Assembly (NCBI GenBank): GCA_964573995.1
Contig: CAZNLH010000002.1
Coordinates: 62,001 to 126,000, forward strand
Source of the DNA: CAZNLH01 sp964573995
GTDB taxonomy: Bacteria; Gemmatimonadota; CAZMKB01; CAZNLH01
Length of the DNA stretch: 64,000 nt
Direction of reading: 5' to 3'
In this document: positions 1 through 7,734 of the stretch, one piece after another
Numbering within the stretch: position 1 is the first letter of the stretch
Layout: the number at the start of each line of letters is the position of its first letter
Notes under the pieces: model-generated
The model's database searches: none
Told to the model about the DNA's origin: nothing
The model's input: only the letters and a program-made list of their open reading frames with translations
Position numbers and translations under genes: made by a program

Positions 1-803
1 TCGCCGACTTTGAAGTAACGGAAAAGATGCTTGAATGCTTCATCAGGATGGTATTGAAGAACCACTTCCTTCCCCTTAGACCGAGGCTCATTATATGTGT
101 TCCGTCCGGGATCACGGAAGTCGAGAAGAGGGCGGTGCGCGACTCTGCGGAGTCCGCGGGGGCGAAAGAAGTCTATCTTGTCGCGGAACCGATGGCAGCG
201 GCCATCGGAGTAGGCCTTCCAGTGGAGACTCCTTCCGGGAACATGGTGATTGATATAGGTGGAGGAACGACTGAGATCGCCGTCATCGCCCTGTCGGGTA
301 TCGTGTGCAATACCTCGATACGGGAGGGGGGGGATGAGATGGATGAGGCGATGGTGCAGTTCATGAAGAAGAGTTATAACATGTTGATCGGGGAGCAGAC
401 TGCTGAGAATATAAAGATCAACATCGGTTCCGCTTACCCCATGAACGAGGAACTCGAGATCGAAGTCAAGGGGAGGGATATCATTACCGGGATTCCAAAG
501 ACCGTGACCGTACATTCAAGTGAAATCCGGGAGTCTCTCCAAGAGCCGATTATGGCGATTGTGGATGCCGTCAGGCTGGCACTTGAGAAGACGCCGCCTG
601 AATTGGCCTCGGATATAGTCGATCGTGGCGTTGTCATGACTGGAGGGGGCTCGTTGTTGAGGGGGCTCGATGTACTCCTCCATGAAGAGACAAAACTTCC
701 GATCAATCTCGATGAGGATCCCCTCACTTGTGTGGTGAGGGGGACGGGAAAGGTCCTTGAGGACCCCGGGAAATACGGAATCGTCGTGATTCCCGGGCAG
801 TAG
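1..803 (+). CDS. mreB: Rod-shape-determining protein MreB, C-terminal part (gene cut by window edge)
   Basis: This is the bacterial actin homologue that forms membrane-bound filaments directing cell-wall elongation. The reading frame is open from the first bases (ADFEVTEKM... is typical of the middle of MreB), so the true start lies outside the window and the ATG at 27 is internal. Visible actin-fold signatures are VAEPMAAAIG, the phosphate-2 loop IDIGGGTTEIAVI, and the adenosine motif VVMTGGGSLLRGL near the C-terminus. mreC follows 17 bases later and the elongasome genes continue to rodA, which fits the family assignment. Identity is very secure; only the N-terminal quarter is missing. Confidence 0.97.
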   Translation, partial: ADFEVTEKMLECFIRMVLKNHFLPLRPRLIICVPSGITEVEKRAVRDSAESAGAKEVYLVAEPMAAAIGVGLPVETPSGNMVIDIGGGTTEIAVIALSGIVCNTSIREGGDEMDEAMVQFMKKSYNMLIGEQTAENIKINIGSAYPMNEELEIEVKGRDIITGIPKTVTVHSSEIRESLQEPIMAIVDAVRLALEKTPPELASDIVDRGVVMTGGGSLLRGLDVLLHEETKLPINLDEDPLTCVVRGTGKVLEDPGKYGIVVIPGQ

Positions 804-820
804 CCTTCCACTCAATTCCG

Positions 821-1744
821 GTGTTAAATTTTCTGAGATACATCTGGTTGCATCGTGAGAGGGGATTGATTTTCACGCTATCCTTCATATCAATCGTTTC
901 ACTTTACCTCCCGCAGGATACCGGATATATCTTTTATCGCCGGGTCAACCGGCTCGTGATAACGCCGTTCCAGGTCGTTTTGGACCAGGTCGAACGTTAT
1001 AAAGAAGCCGCCAGGCGTTCATCCGAACTCGAAGAGGAAAATATACGACTCTCTCTTGCTCTTCATGCCATGCAAACAATTGAGGCCGAGAATATTCGCC
1101 TGCGCAAGTTGCTGGACTTCTCCACCTCGAAGGGCGTGAGGTTTGTTGCGGCGCGGGTCATCGGGTACAATCCTTCTGGACCGCTGAGTAGCATCGCCAT
1201 CGATAAGGGAAGGCAGGATGGTGTCAGGCCTCTCCTTCCTGTAATGACCCCTGACGGGCTCGTCGGCAAGGTCGCGGAAGTCGATGAAAATAACAGTTTG
1301 GTGGAACTCTTCACATCGAGCGGATTCAGCGTGAGCGGGATGGTCGTCGAGAACGGGGAGGTGGGTATCGTAACGACTCATGGGTCGGGAAGGCTCTATC
1401 TTGAAGGCCTCAACTTGAGGACCCAGGTAAAGGCTGGGGACCGGGTTGTATCCTCCGGGCTCGGCGGTGTATTCCCTGTGGGGATCCCGGTGGGAATCGT
1501 CCGATCTGTCGAAATGGACCCGCTTGGGGTTCAGCGCGTTGCCTCCATCGTGCCGGAATTGGATCTCAATTCCGTAAGGGAGGTCTTTATATTGCCGGAT
1601 TCGAACTACATCAAGGCTGATCCGCTATGGTTGATCACCTCGAAGGGCTCACTCTCTTCGCTATGGCCTGAATTTTCCAGTGGTTCTCCCCATGATCACG
1701 TCGCTGACGGGCGGCCGGGTAGTGATGGCCGGGATCGCGAATGA
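821..1744 (+). CDS. mreC: Cell-shape protein MreC
   Basis: MreC is the periplasmic scaffold of the elongasome that links MreB filaments to PBP2 and RodA. The 307-residue product has a short cytoplasmic tail, one membrane segment at about residues 14-30, a coiled coil at about 45-90 (repeated E/L/R heptads, EENIRL and EAENIRL), then the paired beta-barrel MreC core with VIGYNPSGPLSSIAIDKG and GDRVVSSGLGGVFPVGIPVG. The start is a GTG at 821. The last four bases overlap the mreD start, so the two are translationally coupled. The C-terminal 40 residues after the core are not conserved in any way I recognise. Confidence 0.95.
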   Translation: MLNFLRYIWLHRERGLIFTLSFISIVSLYLPQDTGYIFYRRVNRLVITPFQVVLDQVERYKEAARRSSELEEENIRLSLALHAMQTIEAENIRLRKLLDFSTSKGVRFVAARVIGYNPSGPLSSIAIDKGRQDGVRPLLPVMTPDGLVGKVAEVDENNSLVELFTSSGFSVSGMVVENGEVGIVTTHGSGRLYLEGLNLRTQVKAGDRVVSSGLGGVFPVGIPVGIVRSVEMDPLGVQRVASIVPELDLNSVREVFILPDSNYIKADPLWLITSKGSLSSLWPEFSSGSPHDHVADGRPGSDGRDRE

Positions 1745-2232
1745 TCCGCAAGATCGCACCCATCCTCCTGGTGTGTTTTCTCCTGTTCCTGCAGGTATTC
1801 TTTCATTCTTTGTATGGATGGGTGGATGAACTCCCCGACCTGGTACCGATTGCGTTGGCTATAGCCGCCCTGAGATGGGGAATGGGTTGGACAGGATTTA
1901 TCGGGTTTCTCGCGGGGGTAATGGAAGATTCCTTTTCCACATCTTACCTTGGCCTTGGTTCACTTTCATGGATCATAGCCGGAATGGTCGGGGGTTCAGT
2001 TAGGGGATCATTGTACGGTAATCAGTTGAGCGTCGCGGTTATCCTGGTAGCCATCATCAAGATGATCCACGATATCATTTACAATGTTGTTTATTTATGG
2101 GATTCCCCCAGCGATATCCCGTCTCGTCTCTTTATTCATGTGCCTTTTGCCGCACTATATTCAGTTGCCCTTTCCATCGTATTGTTCTTCTTCATTGGGC
2201 GTTTTGTACTGGATACCCGTAAGAGTTCTTGA
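1741..2232 (+). CDS. mreD: Rod-shape-determining protein MreD
   Basis: This small polytopic inner-membrane protein is the third elongasome component. Its 163 residues contain about five hydrophobic segments and the family-typical stretch GFLAGVMEDSFSTSYLGLGSL (the glycine-rich loop followed by aspartate). MreD sequences diverge quickly, so assignment rests on size, membrane topology and exact position between mreC and the PBP2 gene. The start ATG overlaps the mreC stop by four bases, and the stop overlaps the TTG start of mrdA, so translation of all three is probably coupled. Confidence 0.9.
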   Translation: MIRKIAPILLVCFLLFLQVFFHSLYGWVDELPDLVPIALAIAALRWGMGWTGFIGFLAGVMEDSFSTSYLGLGSLSWIIAGMVGGSVRGSLYGNQLSVAVILVAIIKMIHDIIYNVVYLWDSPSDIPSRLFIHVPFAALYSVALSIVLFFFIGRFVLDTRKSS

Positions 2233-4067
2233 TTATGCTACGATCGTGGCGAGGCTTGAAGCGGTCCGACTGGGGAAGGATAAGAGATGTAAGGGACGTG
2301 AGGTCACGCCTTGCAAAGGTGCTTATCGTGGCGATCGTCTCGTTCCTTGCGCTTATCGCACTTCACCTTCAGGTGTTTCAGACGTCAAAGTACAGGCTCC
2401 ATTCTGACAGGAATCGACTTCGCAAGATTGAGATTCCTCCGCCCAGGGGGCTTATCACGGATCGACAGGGGGAGATACTTGCCGAAAACATCCCGAGTTC
2501 CGCTCTCTACCTTGTCCCTTATTACGTCGAGTCGGCGGATCAGACCTTGGCCAGGCTTGATGATCTCCTGGCCTTGAATGATCGTCAAATGAAAGAAATC
2601 AAGTATCGTATTGATCAAGGGGGATTCACCCCGGTATTAGTGGCCGACAATGTGGGTATCGCCGACAGGTCCTTCCTGGAAGAGCACCGGGACTTGATTC
2701 CCGGCTTGTTGATCCGTTCAGAGCCTCTGCGGTATTACAGGCATGGACGAGAACTTTCTCATGTAATCGGTTATGTGGGGGAGTCCTCTTCTTTGGGGGA
2801 AGAAGAGGAGTCGGGGCGTAAGGCCAGCAATACAGGTTTCGTTGGCAAGGCAGGCATAGAACTCTATTACGACAAGTTGCTGCGTGGCAGGCCGGGTGCG
2901 TACTTTGTCGAGGTTGACGCCAGAGGGAGAGAGGTCAGGGCGTTTCAGGGAAGGGAACCTGTCAGGCCGCAGAGAGGAGCCGATATCCGCCTTACGATTG
3001 ACCTGGACCTTCAACTCGAGGCATATCGCCTCTTCCCGGAGGGCAGGAAAGGGGCCCTGCTCTGCATGGATCCCCGGAACGGCGAGATACTGGCCATGGT
3101 CAGTCGTCCGGATTATGATCCGAACGCCATGGTGACCGGGGTCAGTTTCATGGAATGGAAGGTGATGGTCAATGATCCCGGTTCCCCATTTTTCAACAGG
3201 GTTACCCAGGCGGGTTATCCCCCTGGATCGGCTTTCAAGCCTGTCGTGGCGCTCATGGGGCTGCAAAAGGGAATTATTGATCTCCACTTCAAGGAACCCA
3301 TCCCCTGCCGCGGCGGCATTCAATTCGGCACGAGATGGTTTAGGTGCTGGAAGGAGGGTGGACACGGGCGGCTCGATCTCTATCAGGCCATCGTTCAGTC
3401 GTGCGACTCGTATTTTTATCAACTCGGGAACCGGATTGGACTGGAGGAACTCCTTGCGAACTCGAGGCGATACGGTTTCAACGAACTGACCGGGGTTGAT
3501 CTTCCGGACGAGTCTAAGGGTTTTATTCCTGACAGAGAGTGGTATGACAGGCAGTATGGAAAGAGGGGGTGGGGAAGGGGCGTGGCCCTGAACCTTTCCA
3601 TCGGCCAGGGAGAACTCCTCGTAACTCCCTTACAGTTGGCCGTATTCTACTCCATGATCGCGAACGGGGGCAGTTTCGTACGCCCTCACCTGTTGAAGAG
3701 TGGAGGTGAAGTTGCGGGTCCGTCTGCGTTGAGGCTACCATTCAGCGTGGTGCAACCTCTTCAGGTGGCACTGGCCGGAGTCGTCTCGGAAGAGAAGGGT
3801 ACGGGGCGGTATGCGGGCGAGATAGCGGGTGTGAAAATGGCGGGGAAGACCGGGACTGCCCAGAACCCTCATGGGGAAGACCACTCTATTTTCGTCGGAT
3901 ATGGGCCGGTCGATAATCCCCGGATCCTGATGGTAGCAGTTATTGAAGAGGCAGGCCATGGAAGTTCGGTGGCAGCGCCCCTTGTTGGTCGACTCTTGAA
4001 GAAATACCTCGGAGGATCTCGCCCTGATCAGGGGCCCGGTCGAGTGGTAGCGGCAGAGGAGGGCTGA
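2229..4067 (+). CDS. mrdA: Penicillin-binding protein 2, elongasome transpeptidase
   Basis: This class B PBP cross-links peptidoglycan during side-wall growth together with the RodA polymerase. The 612-residue product has an N-terminal membrane anchor (about residues 28-45), a PBP-dimer domain with the RGLITDRQGEILAEN motif, and the transpeptidase domain. Catalytic motifs are the serine in SAFK (near residue 334), SCD in the SxN position, and KTGTAQ (near residue 540). The start may be the TTG at 2229, overlapping mreD, or the ATG at 2235. The stop overlaps the rodA ATG (TGATG). Confidence 0.95.
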   Translation: MIMLRSWRGLKRSDWGRIRDVRDVRSRLAKVLIVAIVSFLALIALHLQVFQTSKYRLHSDRNRLRKIEIPPPRGLITDRQGEILAENIPSSALYLVPYYVESADQTLARLDDLLALNDRQMKEIKYRIDQGGFTPVLVADNVGIADRSFLEEHRDLIPGLLIRSEPLRYYRHGRELSHVIGYVGESSSLGEEEESGRKASNTGFVGKAGIELYYDKLLRGRPGAYFVEVDARGREVRAFQGREPVRPQRGADIRLTIDLDLQLEAYRLFPEGRKGALLCMDPRNGEILAMVSRPDYDPNAMVTGVSFMEWKVMVNDPGSPFFNRVTQAGYPPGSAFKPVVALMGLQKGIIDLHFKEPIPCRGGIQFGTRWFRCWKEGGHGRLDLYQAIVQSCDSYFYQLGNRIGLEELLANSRRYGFNELTGVDLPDESKGFIPDREWYDRQYGKRGWGRGVALNLSIGQGELLVTPLQLAVFYSMIANGGSFVRPHLLKSGGEVAGPSALRLPFSVVQPLQVALAGVVSEEKGTGRYAGEIAGVKMAGKTGTAQNPHGEDHSIFVGYGPVDNPRILMVAVIEEAGHGSSVAAPLVGRLLKKYLGGSRPDQGPGRVVAAEEG

Positions 4068-5302
4068 TGTTCGGACGAGTGTTGAGGGATAGCGATCCCT
4101 ATCTCTTACTGTCTGTTATGGTCCTTACTGCCTCGGGCCTCCTGCTCATCTTTTCGGCGGGTGAGGGGAGTCAATCCACCGCAACGGCCGATCTCTATGC
4201 AAGGCAGGCGATCTGGTGGACAGTCGCCGCGGCCACAGGTGCCGTTGCCTTTTCAATACCATTAAAATGGTGGGAGGTAATGGCATACCCGCTTTACTTC
4301 ATCGGCCTCTGTCTTCTAACCATATTGGCATTGAATCGAGATGGAGGCAGCACAGCGGCGAGGTGGATCAGGGTAGGGTCCATTCAGGTGCAGCCGGCGG
4401 AATTCGCCAAGGTCTTTACCATCATGGCCATGGCCCGATATCTCGGCAACCGGAAGGGGCCAGTGGAATCATTCAGGGGATTGGTAATTCCTTCGCTCAT
4501 TGCACTTATCCCCGCGGCCCTCACGGCACTTCAACCGGATCTGGGGACCGCCATGGTATTCATAGCCATACTACTCGGTGCACTGTTCTGGTCTGGAATA
4601 CCGGCAACCCATCTCTTTTTCCTGATTGTCCCGGTCTTGAGCCTCCTTACGGCCTTTAATTCCATGATATGGGGGATCTTCACCGCATCCCTTGTGTTTT
4701 TCCTCGCTTGGCGCAGGACCTATCTCTTTGATTCCATCCTAATCATGAGTGTCAATATCGCAACGGGCCTGATGACCGTTCCCCTGTGGGAGCGCCTGAA
4801 GCCCTATCAGAGAGAACGGATAGTAGGTTTCTTGAGGCCGCAGACTGATCCACTGGGATCGGGATGGCAGATAATCCAATCCAAGGTGGCCATAGGTTCC
4901 GGTGGGCTGATGGGAAAGGGTTTCTTGAAAGGGACCCAGAAAAAACTGGCCTTTCTGCCCGCACAGCACACGGATTTTATCTTCTCCATCCTCGGAGAAG
5001 AATTCGGTTACATAGGAGTGCTCTTCCTCCTCGGCCTCTTCCTCTGGATCCTATTACGCATCGTTGAACTGGCACGAAGCGTATATTCCAATTCCTTTTC
5101 AACCCTGCTGGCGTTCGGTGTCTTCGTTATCTGGTTCTTCCACTTTTTTATCAATGTTGGAATGGCACTCGGAGTGATGCCGGTCACCGGTCTTCCGTTG
5201 CCTTTCGTAAGTTATGGCGGCTCTTTCCTGGTCGCATGTTACTTCTCGCTCGGCATTCTGTTGAGAATTTCCTCTGAGCGTTTCAATTACTGGGCGAGGT
5301 AA
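4067..5302 (+). CDS. rodA: SEDS-family peptidoglycan glycosyltransferase RodA
   Basis: RodA polymerises lipid II into glycan strands for cell elongation, with PBP2 as its partner. The 411-residue protein has about ten membrane segments and SEDS-family motifs: QPAEFAK, ALQPDLGTAMVF with the conserved aspartate, GKGFLKGTQ, LPAQHTDFIFSILGEEFGYIG, and the C-terminal PVTGLPLPFVSYGGS. It is the last gene of the mre operon; no strong terminator is visible before the promoter region of the next gene. Length and motifs are normal. Confidence 0.96.
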   Translation: MFGRVLRDSDPYLLLSVMVLTASGLLLIFSAGEGSQSTATADLYARQAIWWTVAAATGAVAFSIPLKWWEVMAYPLYFIGLCLLTILALNRDGGSTAARWIRVGSIQVQPAEFAKVFTIMAMARYLGNRKGPVESFRGLVIPSLIALIPAALTALQPDLGTAMVFIAILLGALFWSGIPATHLFFLIVPVLSLLTAFNSMIWGIFTASLVFFLAWRRTYLFDSILIMSVNIATGLMTVPLWERLKPYQRERIVGFLRPQTDPLGSGWQIIQSKVAIGSGGLMGKGFLKGTQKKLAFLPAQHTDFIFSILGEEFGYIGVLFLLGLFLWILLRIVELARSVYSNSFSTLLAFGVFVIWFFHFFINVGMALGVMPVTGLPLPFVSYGGSFLVACYFSLGILLRISSERFNYWAR

Positions 5303-5317
5303 GGTAATAATTTTTTC

Positions 5318-5346
5318 TTGACAAAGGATTCAACATCCCGTACCCT
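5318..5346 (+). promoter_or_regulatory. Possible weak sigma70-type promoter
   Basis: TTGACA at 5318-5323 is followed 17 bases later by TACCCT at 5341-5346, which keeps only the TA and final T of a -10 box. It lies just after rodA and could add transcription toward the response regulator, but the promoter at 5434-5462 is much better. Confidence 0.3.
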
Positions 5347-5423
5347 ATATAGTGCACGACACCATATATTGAGTGTCGACCGTGAACGGAAGATCCGGGT
5401 GGTATTATGGGGTGTTTATCACA

Positions 5424-5443
5424 ATCAAGATACTTGACTTGAT
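5424..5443. promoter_or_regulatory. Operator-like dyad over the -35 box
   Basis: The arms ATCAAG and CTTGAT are separated by eight bases; inside them TCAAG-ATA-CTTGA forms a second shorter palindrome, so three half-sites TCAAG/CTTGA lie in 20 bases. Position over the -35 element would suit a repressor or autoregulator. The downstream gene encodes a Fis-type DNA-binding regulator that commonly binds such dyads; the link is inference. Confidence 0.45.
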
Positions 5444-5462
5444 GAATAAAATGGTGTATAAT
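5434..5462 (+). promoter_or_regulatory. Strong sigma70-type promoter of the response-regulator gene
   Basis: TTGACT at 5434-5439 and a perfect TATAAT at 5457-5462 are separated by exactly 17 bases. A transcript would begin near 5470 and reach the ATG at 5556 with an 85-base leader. An inverted repeat, ATCAAG (5424-5429) and CTTGAT (5438-5443), overlaps the -35 box and is a good operator candidate. No sigma54-type GG-N10-GC element was noticed here. Confidence 0.7.
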
Positions 5463-5555
5463 GATATAAATTACGCCGTATTGTTTCATATCTGCCCCAG
5501 AAAGAACAAATGTTCCGCAATATTGACCGGTTTTTGAACTAGCGGGGAATGTCAG

Positions 5556-6890
5556 ATGAAAAAGAAGATCCTGGTGGTGGATGACGAGCCAAGGATTGTC
5601 AATTCCTTGGAAGTAATTTTAAGCGAGAAGGGTTACGAGGTGTCAAAGGCCTCCAGTGGAATGGAGGCCATCGAGATTGTCCGCCAGGACGGTTTCAACA
5701 TCGTGATAGCGGATTTGATCCTGCCGGGGATGACCGGCCTGGAATTGCTGAAGACCGTCAAGAGCGAGAGCCCTGACCTCCCGGTCTTTATCGTAACCAC
5801 TTTCGCCACGATCAATGCGGCTGTAATCGCTATGCGGGAAGGTGCGGAGGATTTCATCACTAAGCCGATCTTGGAGAGCGAGATTCGCGTCAAGATCGAA
5901 CGCGCCATCGAGAGATATAGTATCTTGCAGGAAAATGCCCGTCTGAAGAAAGAGATCAATGCGAGGTACTCGTTCGAATCGCATGGATATATAAGCCGGG
6001 CCATGCACGAGGTATATCATCAGGTTGAGGAATTCGCCAATAACGACCGTCCGGTTTGGATTCATGGAGAGGCGGGAACGGGATACGATGAGATAGCAAA
6101 GAGTATCCATTACAACAGCCAGCGCAAAGAGTATCCCTTCATAGCCGTGGATTGCAGCATCATCCCGAGGAACATTCAGCAAAACAAACTGTTTGGTGGA
6201 AAAACGGGCATGAGGGGGCCAAGGGCTTCGATCATACCGGGAGAGATCGATCTGGCAAGGGGCGGCACGCTGTTTATAGAGAACGTAGAGGACCTCTCCA
6301 GTGAGGCTCAGGCCACTCTCTTTCACTATATCGAACAGGGGATACTCAGGCGTGCAGGGGTTGAAGATGAGATCGATGTCAGGATAATCTGTACCTCGAT
6401 AAGGGATCTCTCATCGCTCGTCTCTCAGGAAAAGTTTCGTGAAGACCTTTATTACCAGTTGTCCGTTCTTCCTATATACATTCCACCATTGCGTAATCGG
6501 AAAGAGGATATCCTGCCGCTCGTCAACAAGTTCATCGTGCGATGGAACGAGGAACACAATAGAAATGTGAAGAGTGTCAGCCAGGACGCCCTTGACCTGT
6601 TGATGGCTTACCACTGGCCCGGAAACAACAGAGAACTGGAGAACGTAGTGGAGAGGGCCGTCTTGCTGGCCAGGGAAGACCTGATCGAGCCCGAAAACCT
6701 CCTGATCAACATCGTCAGCCTAAGGGAGGACGACCCTGGCCTGAAGGAACTATCGCTCGAACTGGTGGAGAAGGAGCATATCGAGAGGGTCCTCGAGTAT
6801 ACCAACTATAATAAGACGAAGGCCTCCAAGATCTTGGGAATAAACAGAAAGACCTTGCTGGAAAAGCGGAAAAAGTATAATATAAGTTAG
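5556..6890 (+). CDS. NtrC-family response regulator with degenerate AAA+ domain
   Basis: The 444-residue protein has an intact receiver domain (acid pair D9/D10, phospho-acceptor D53, K103), a central AAA+ module and a C-terminal Fis-type helix-turn-helix (about residues 405-444, NKTKASKILGINRKTLLEK). The AAA+ module is abnormal: Walker A reads GEAGTGYD with tyrosine 177 where lysine is needed, the Walker B acids are E242-N243 in place of D-E, and the GAFTGA loop that contacts sigma54 is replaced by GMRGPR (218-223). The FREDLYYQL and WPGNNRELENVVERA motifs are kept. It is therefore unlikely to hydrolyse ATP or activate sigma54; a phosphorylation-controlled sigma70 regulator or repressor is more likely. 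No histidine kinase gene is adjacent. SD is weak; start is the first ATG. Confidence 0.9.
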   Translation: MKKKILVVDDEPRIVNSLEVILSEKGYEVSKASSGMEAIEIVRQDGFNIVIADLILPGMTGLELLKTVKSESPDLPVFIVTTFATINAAVIAMREGAEDFITKPILESEIRVKIERAIERYSILQENARLKKEINARYSFESHGYISRAMHEVYHQVEEFANNDRPVWIHGEAGTGYDEIAKSIHYNSQRKEYPFIAVDCSIIPRNIQQNKLFGGKTGMRGPRASIIPGEIDLARGGTLFIENVEDLSSEAQATLFHYIEQGILRRAGVEDEIDVRIICTSIRDLSSLVSQEKFREDLYYQLSVLPIYIPPLRNRKEDILPLVNKFIVRWNEEHNRNVKSVSQDALDLLMAYHWPGNNRELENVVERAVLLAREDLIEPENLLINIVSLREDDPGLKELSLELVEKEHIERVLEYTNYNKTKASKILGINRKTLLEKRKKYNIS

Positions 6891-6909
6891 GTTTCTCCTT
6901 GCTCCCTTC

Positions 6910-6955
6910 TGTTCGGGTCTTGGCCTTATCCCAAGGGGTCTTGCTTTTCCCTCCC
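6910..6955 (+). terminator. Possible weak terminator hairpin
   Basis: Downstream of the regulator, a short stem CTTGG/CCAAG around 6918-6934 is followed by T-rich sequence (GTCTTGCTTTTCC). The stem is only five base pairs, so termination is uncertain. Confidence 0.2.
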
Positions 6956-6978
6956 TCTCCTATTTCACGCGTCGAACA

Positions 6979-7182
6979 ATGCTGTTTCGGCTCCTTTTAA
7001 TCATCGTGCTGTTTTACGTGGTCCGCTCCCTGTTCTTGCGCCTTGTCTCGAATGGGGGTGAGGGCAGTACTACTGGAGAAGGAGCGAAGGACCAGGACCT
7101 GGATCTCAGCATGTTCGATATAGAGGACGTTGAGTATCATGACCTGGAGGAGGATTCATCCACTCCGGGACCTGGTGAGTAG
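6979..7182 (+). CDS. Small single-span membrane protein with acidic tail
   Basis: This 67-residue product has one N-terminal hydrophobic helix (about residues 3-22, LFRLLLIIVLFYVVRSLFL) followed by a hydrophilic, strongly acidic tail with DLDLSMFDIEDVEYHDLEED. Small proteins of this shape, with a membrane anchor and an acidic end, are common in many bacteria, and their function is unknown to me. It is followed after 29 bases by ssb, so the two may share a transcript. The ATG start is the first in frame; codon use resembles the neighbours. Confidence 0.7.
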   Translation: MLFRLLLIIVLFYVVRSLFLRLVSNGGEGSTTGEGAKDQDLDLSMFDIEDVEYHDLEEDSSTPGPGE

Positions 7183-7211
7183 TTGTACCAAACGGAGCCA
7201 TGGAGGGAGAA

Positions 7212-7637
7212 ATGGCCAATCGTGGAGTTAACAAGGTCATCCTGGTCGGGAACCTGGGTAACGACCCAGAATTGAGGCATACACCCAACGGAAGACCAGT
7301 AGCCAGTTTCAGCATCGCTACGACGGATCTATGGACGAACAAGGAGGGGCAGCAGGAGACACGGACCGAATGGCACCGCATCGTAGCCTGGGGACGGCTG
7401 GCGGAGATCTGCAAGGAGTACCTGAGCAAGGGGAAACAGGTATATATCGAGGGAAGGTTGCAGACGAGGAGTTGGGAGGATCAGAACGGTCAAACGCGCC
7501 GGGTCACCGAGATAGTTGCTGGCCGTATGCTGATGTTGGGATCACGGGGAGTGGAAGCCGTTTCAAATGGCGAGACCGATATCCAGGAAAAGGTGACTAA
7601 CGCCACGGGAGAGGCGGGGGAAGATCTGCCATTCTGA
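7212..7637 (+). CDS. ssb: Single-stranded DNA-binding protein
   Basis: SSB coats single-stranded DNA during replication, repair and recombination and recruits partner proteins through its acidic tip. The product (141 residues from this start) begins MANRGVNKVILVGNLGNDPELR, has the OB fold with GRPVASFSIATTD and WHRIVAWGRLAEIC, KQVYIEGRLQTRSWED, and ends in the partner-binding tip EDLPF. An ATG at 7200 is also in frame, but the ATG at 7212 has a good Shine-Dalgarno (GGAGGGAG at 7202-7209) and matches the usual family start, so I prefer it. Confidence 0.96.
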   Translation: MANRGVNKVILVGNLGNDPELRHTPNGRPVASFSIATTDLWTNKEGQQETRTEWHRIVAWGRLAEICKEYLSKGKQVYIEGRLQTRSWEDQNGQTRRVTEIVAGRMLMLGSRGVEAVSNGETDIQEKVTNATGEAGEDLPF

Positions 7638-7667
7638 TGCACTTGAGATCATGTGATAGAGATGAAC

Positions 7668-7710
7668 GGCAGGCGTATTATCAATGGCACCTGCCGCAGG
7701 GTCTTTTCAT
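7668..7710 (+). terminator. Possible terminator after ssb
   Basis: GGCAGG (7668-7673) pairs with CCTGCC (7690-7695) across a 16-base loop and is followed by GCAGGGTCTTTTCATGTTT. The long loop and broken T-run make it a weak candidate. Confidence 0.3.
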
Positions 7711-7734
7711 GTTTATAATTGAGAAAGGGGCGCG

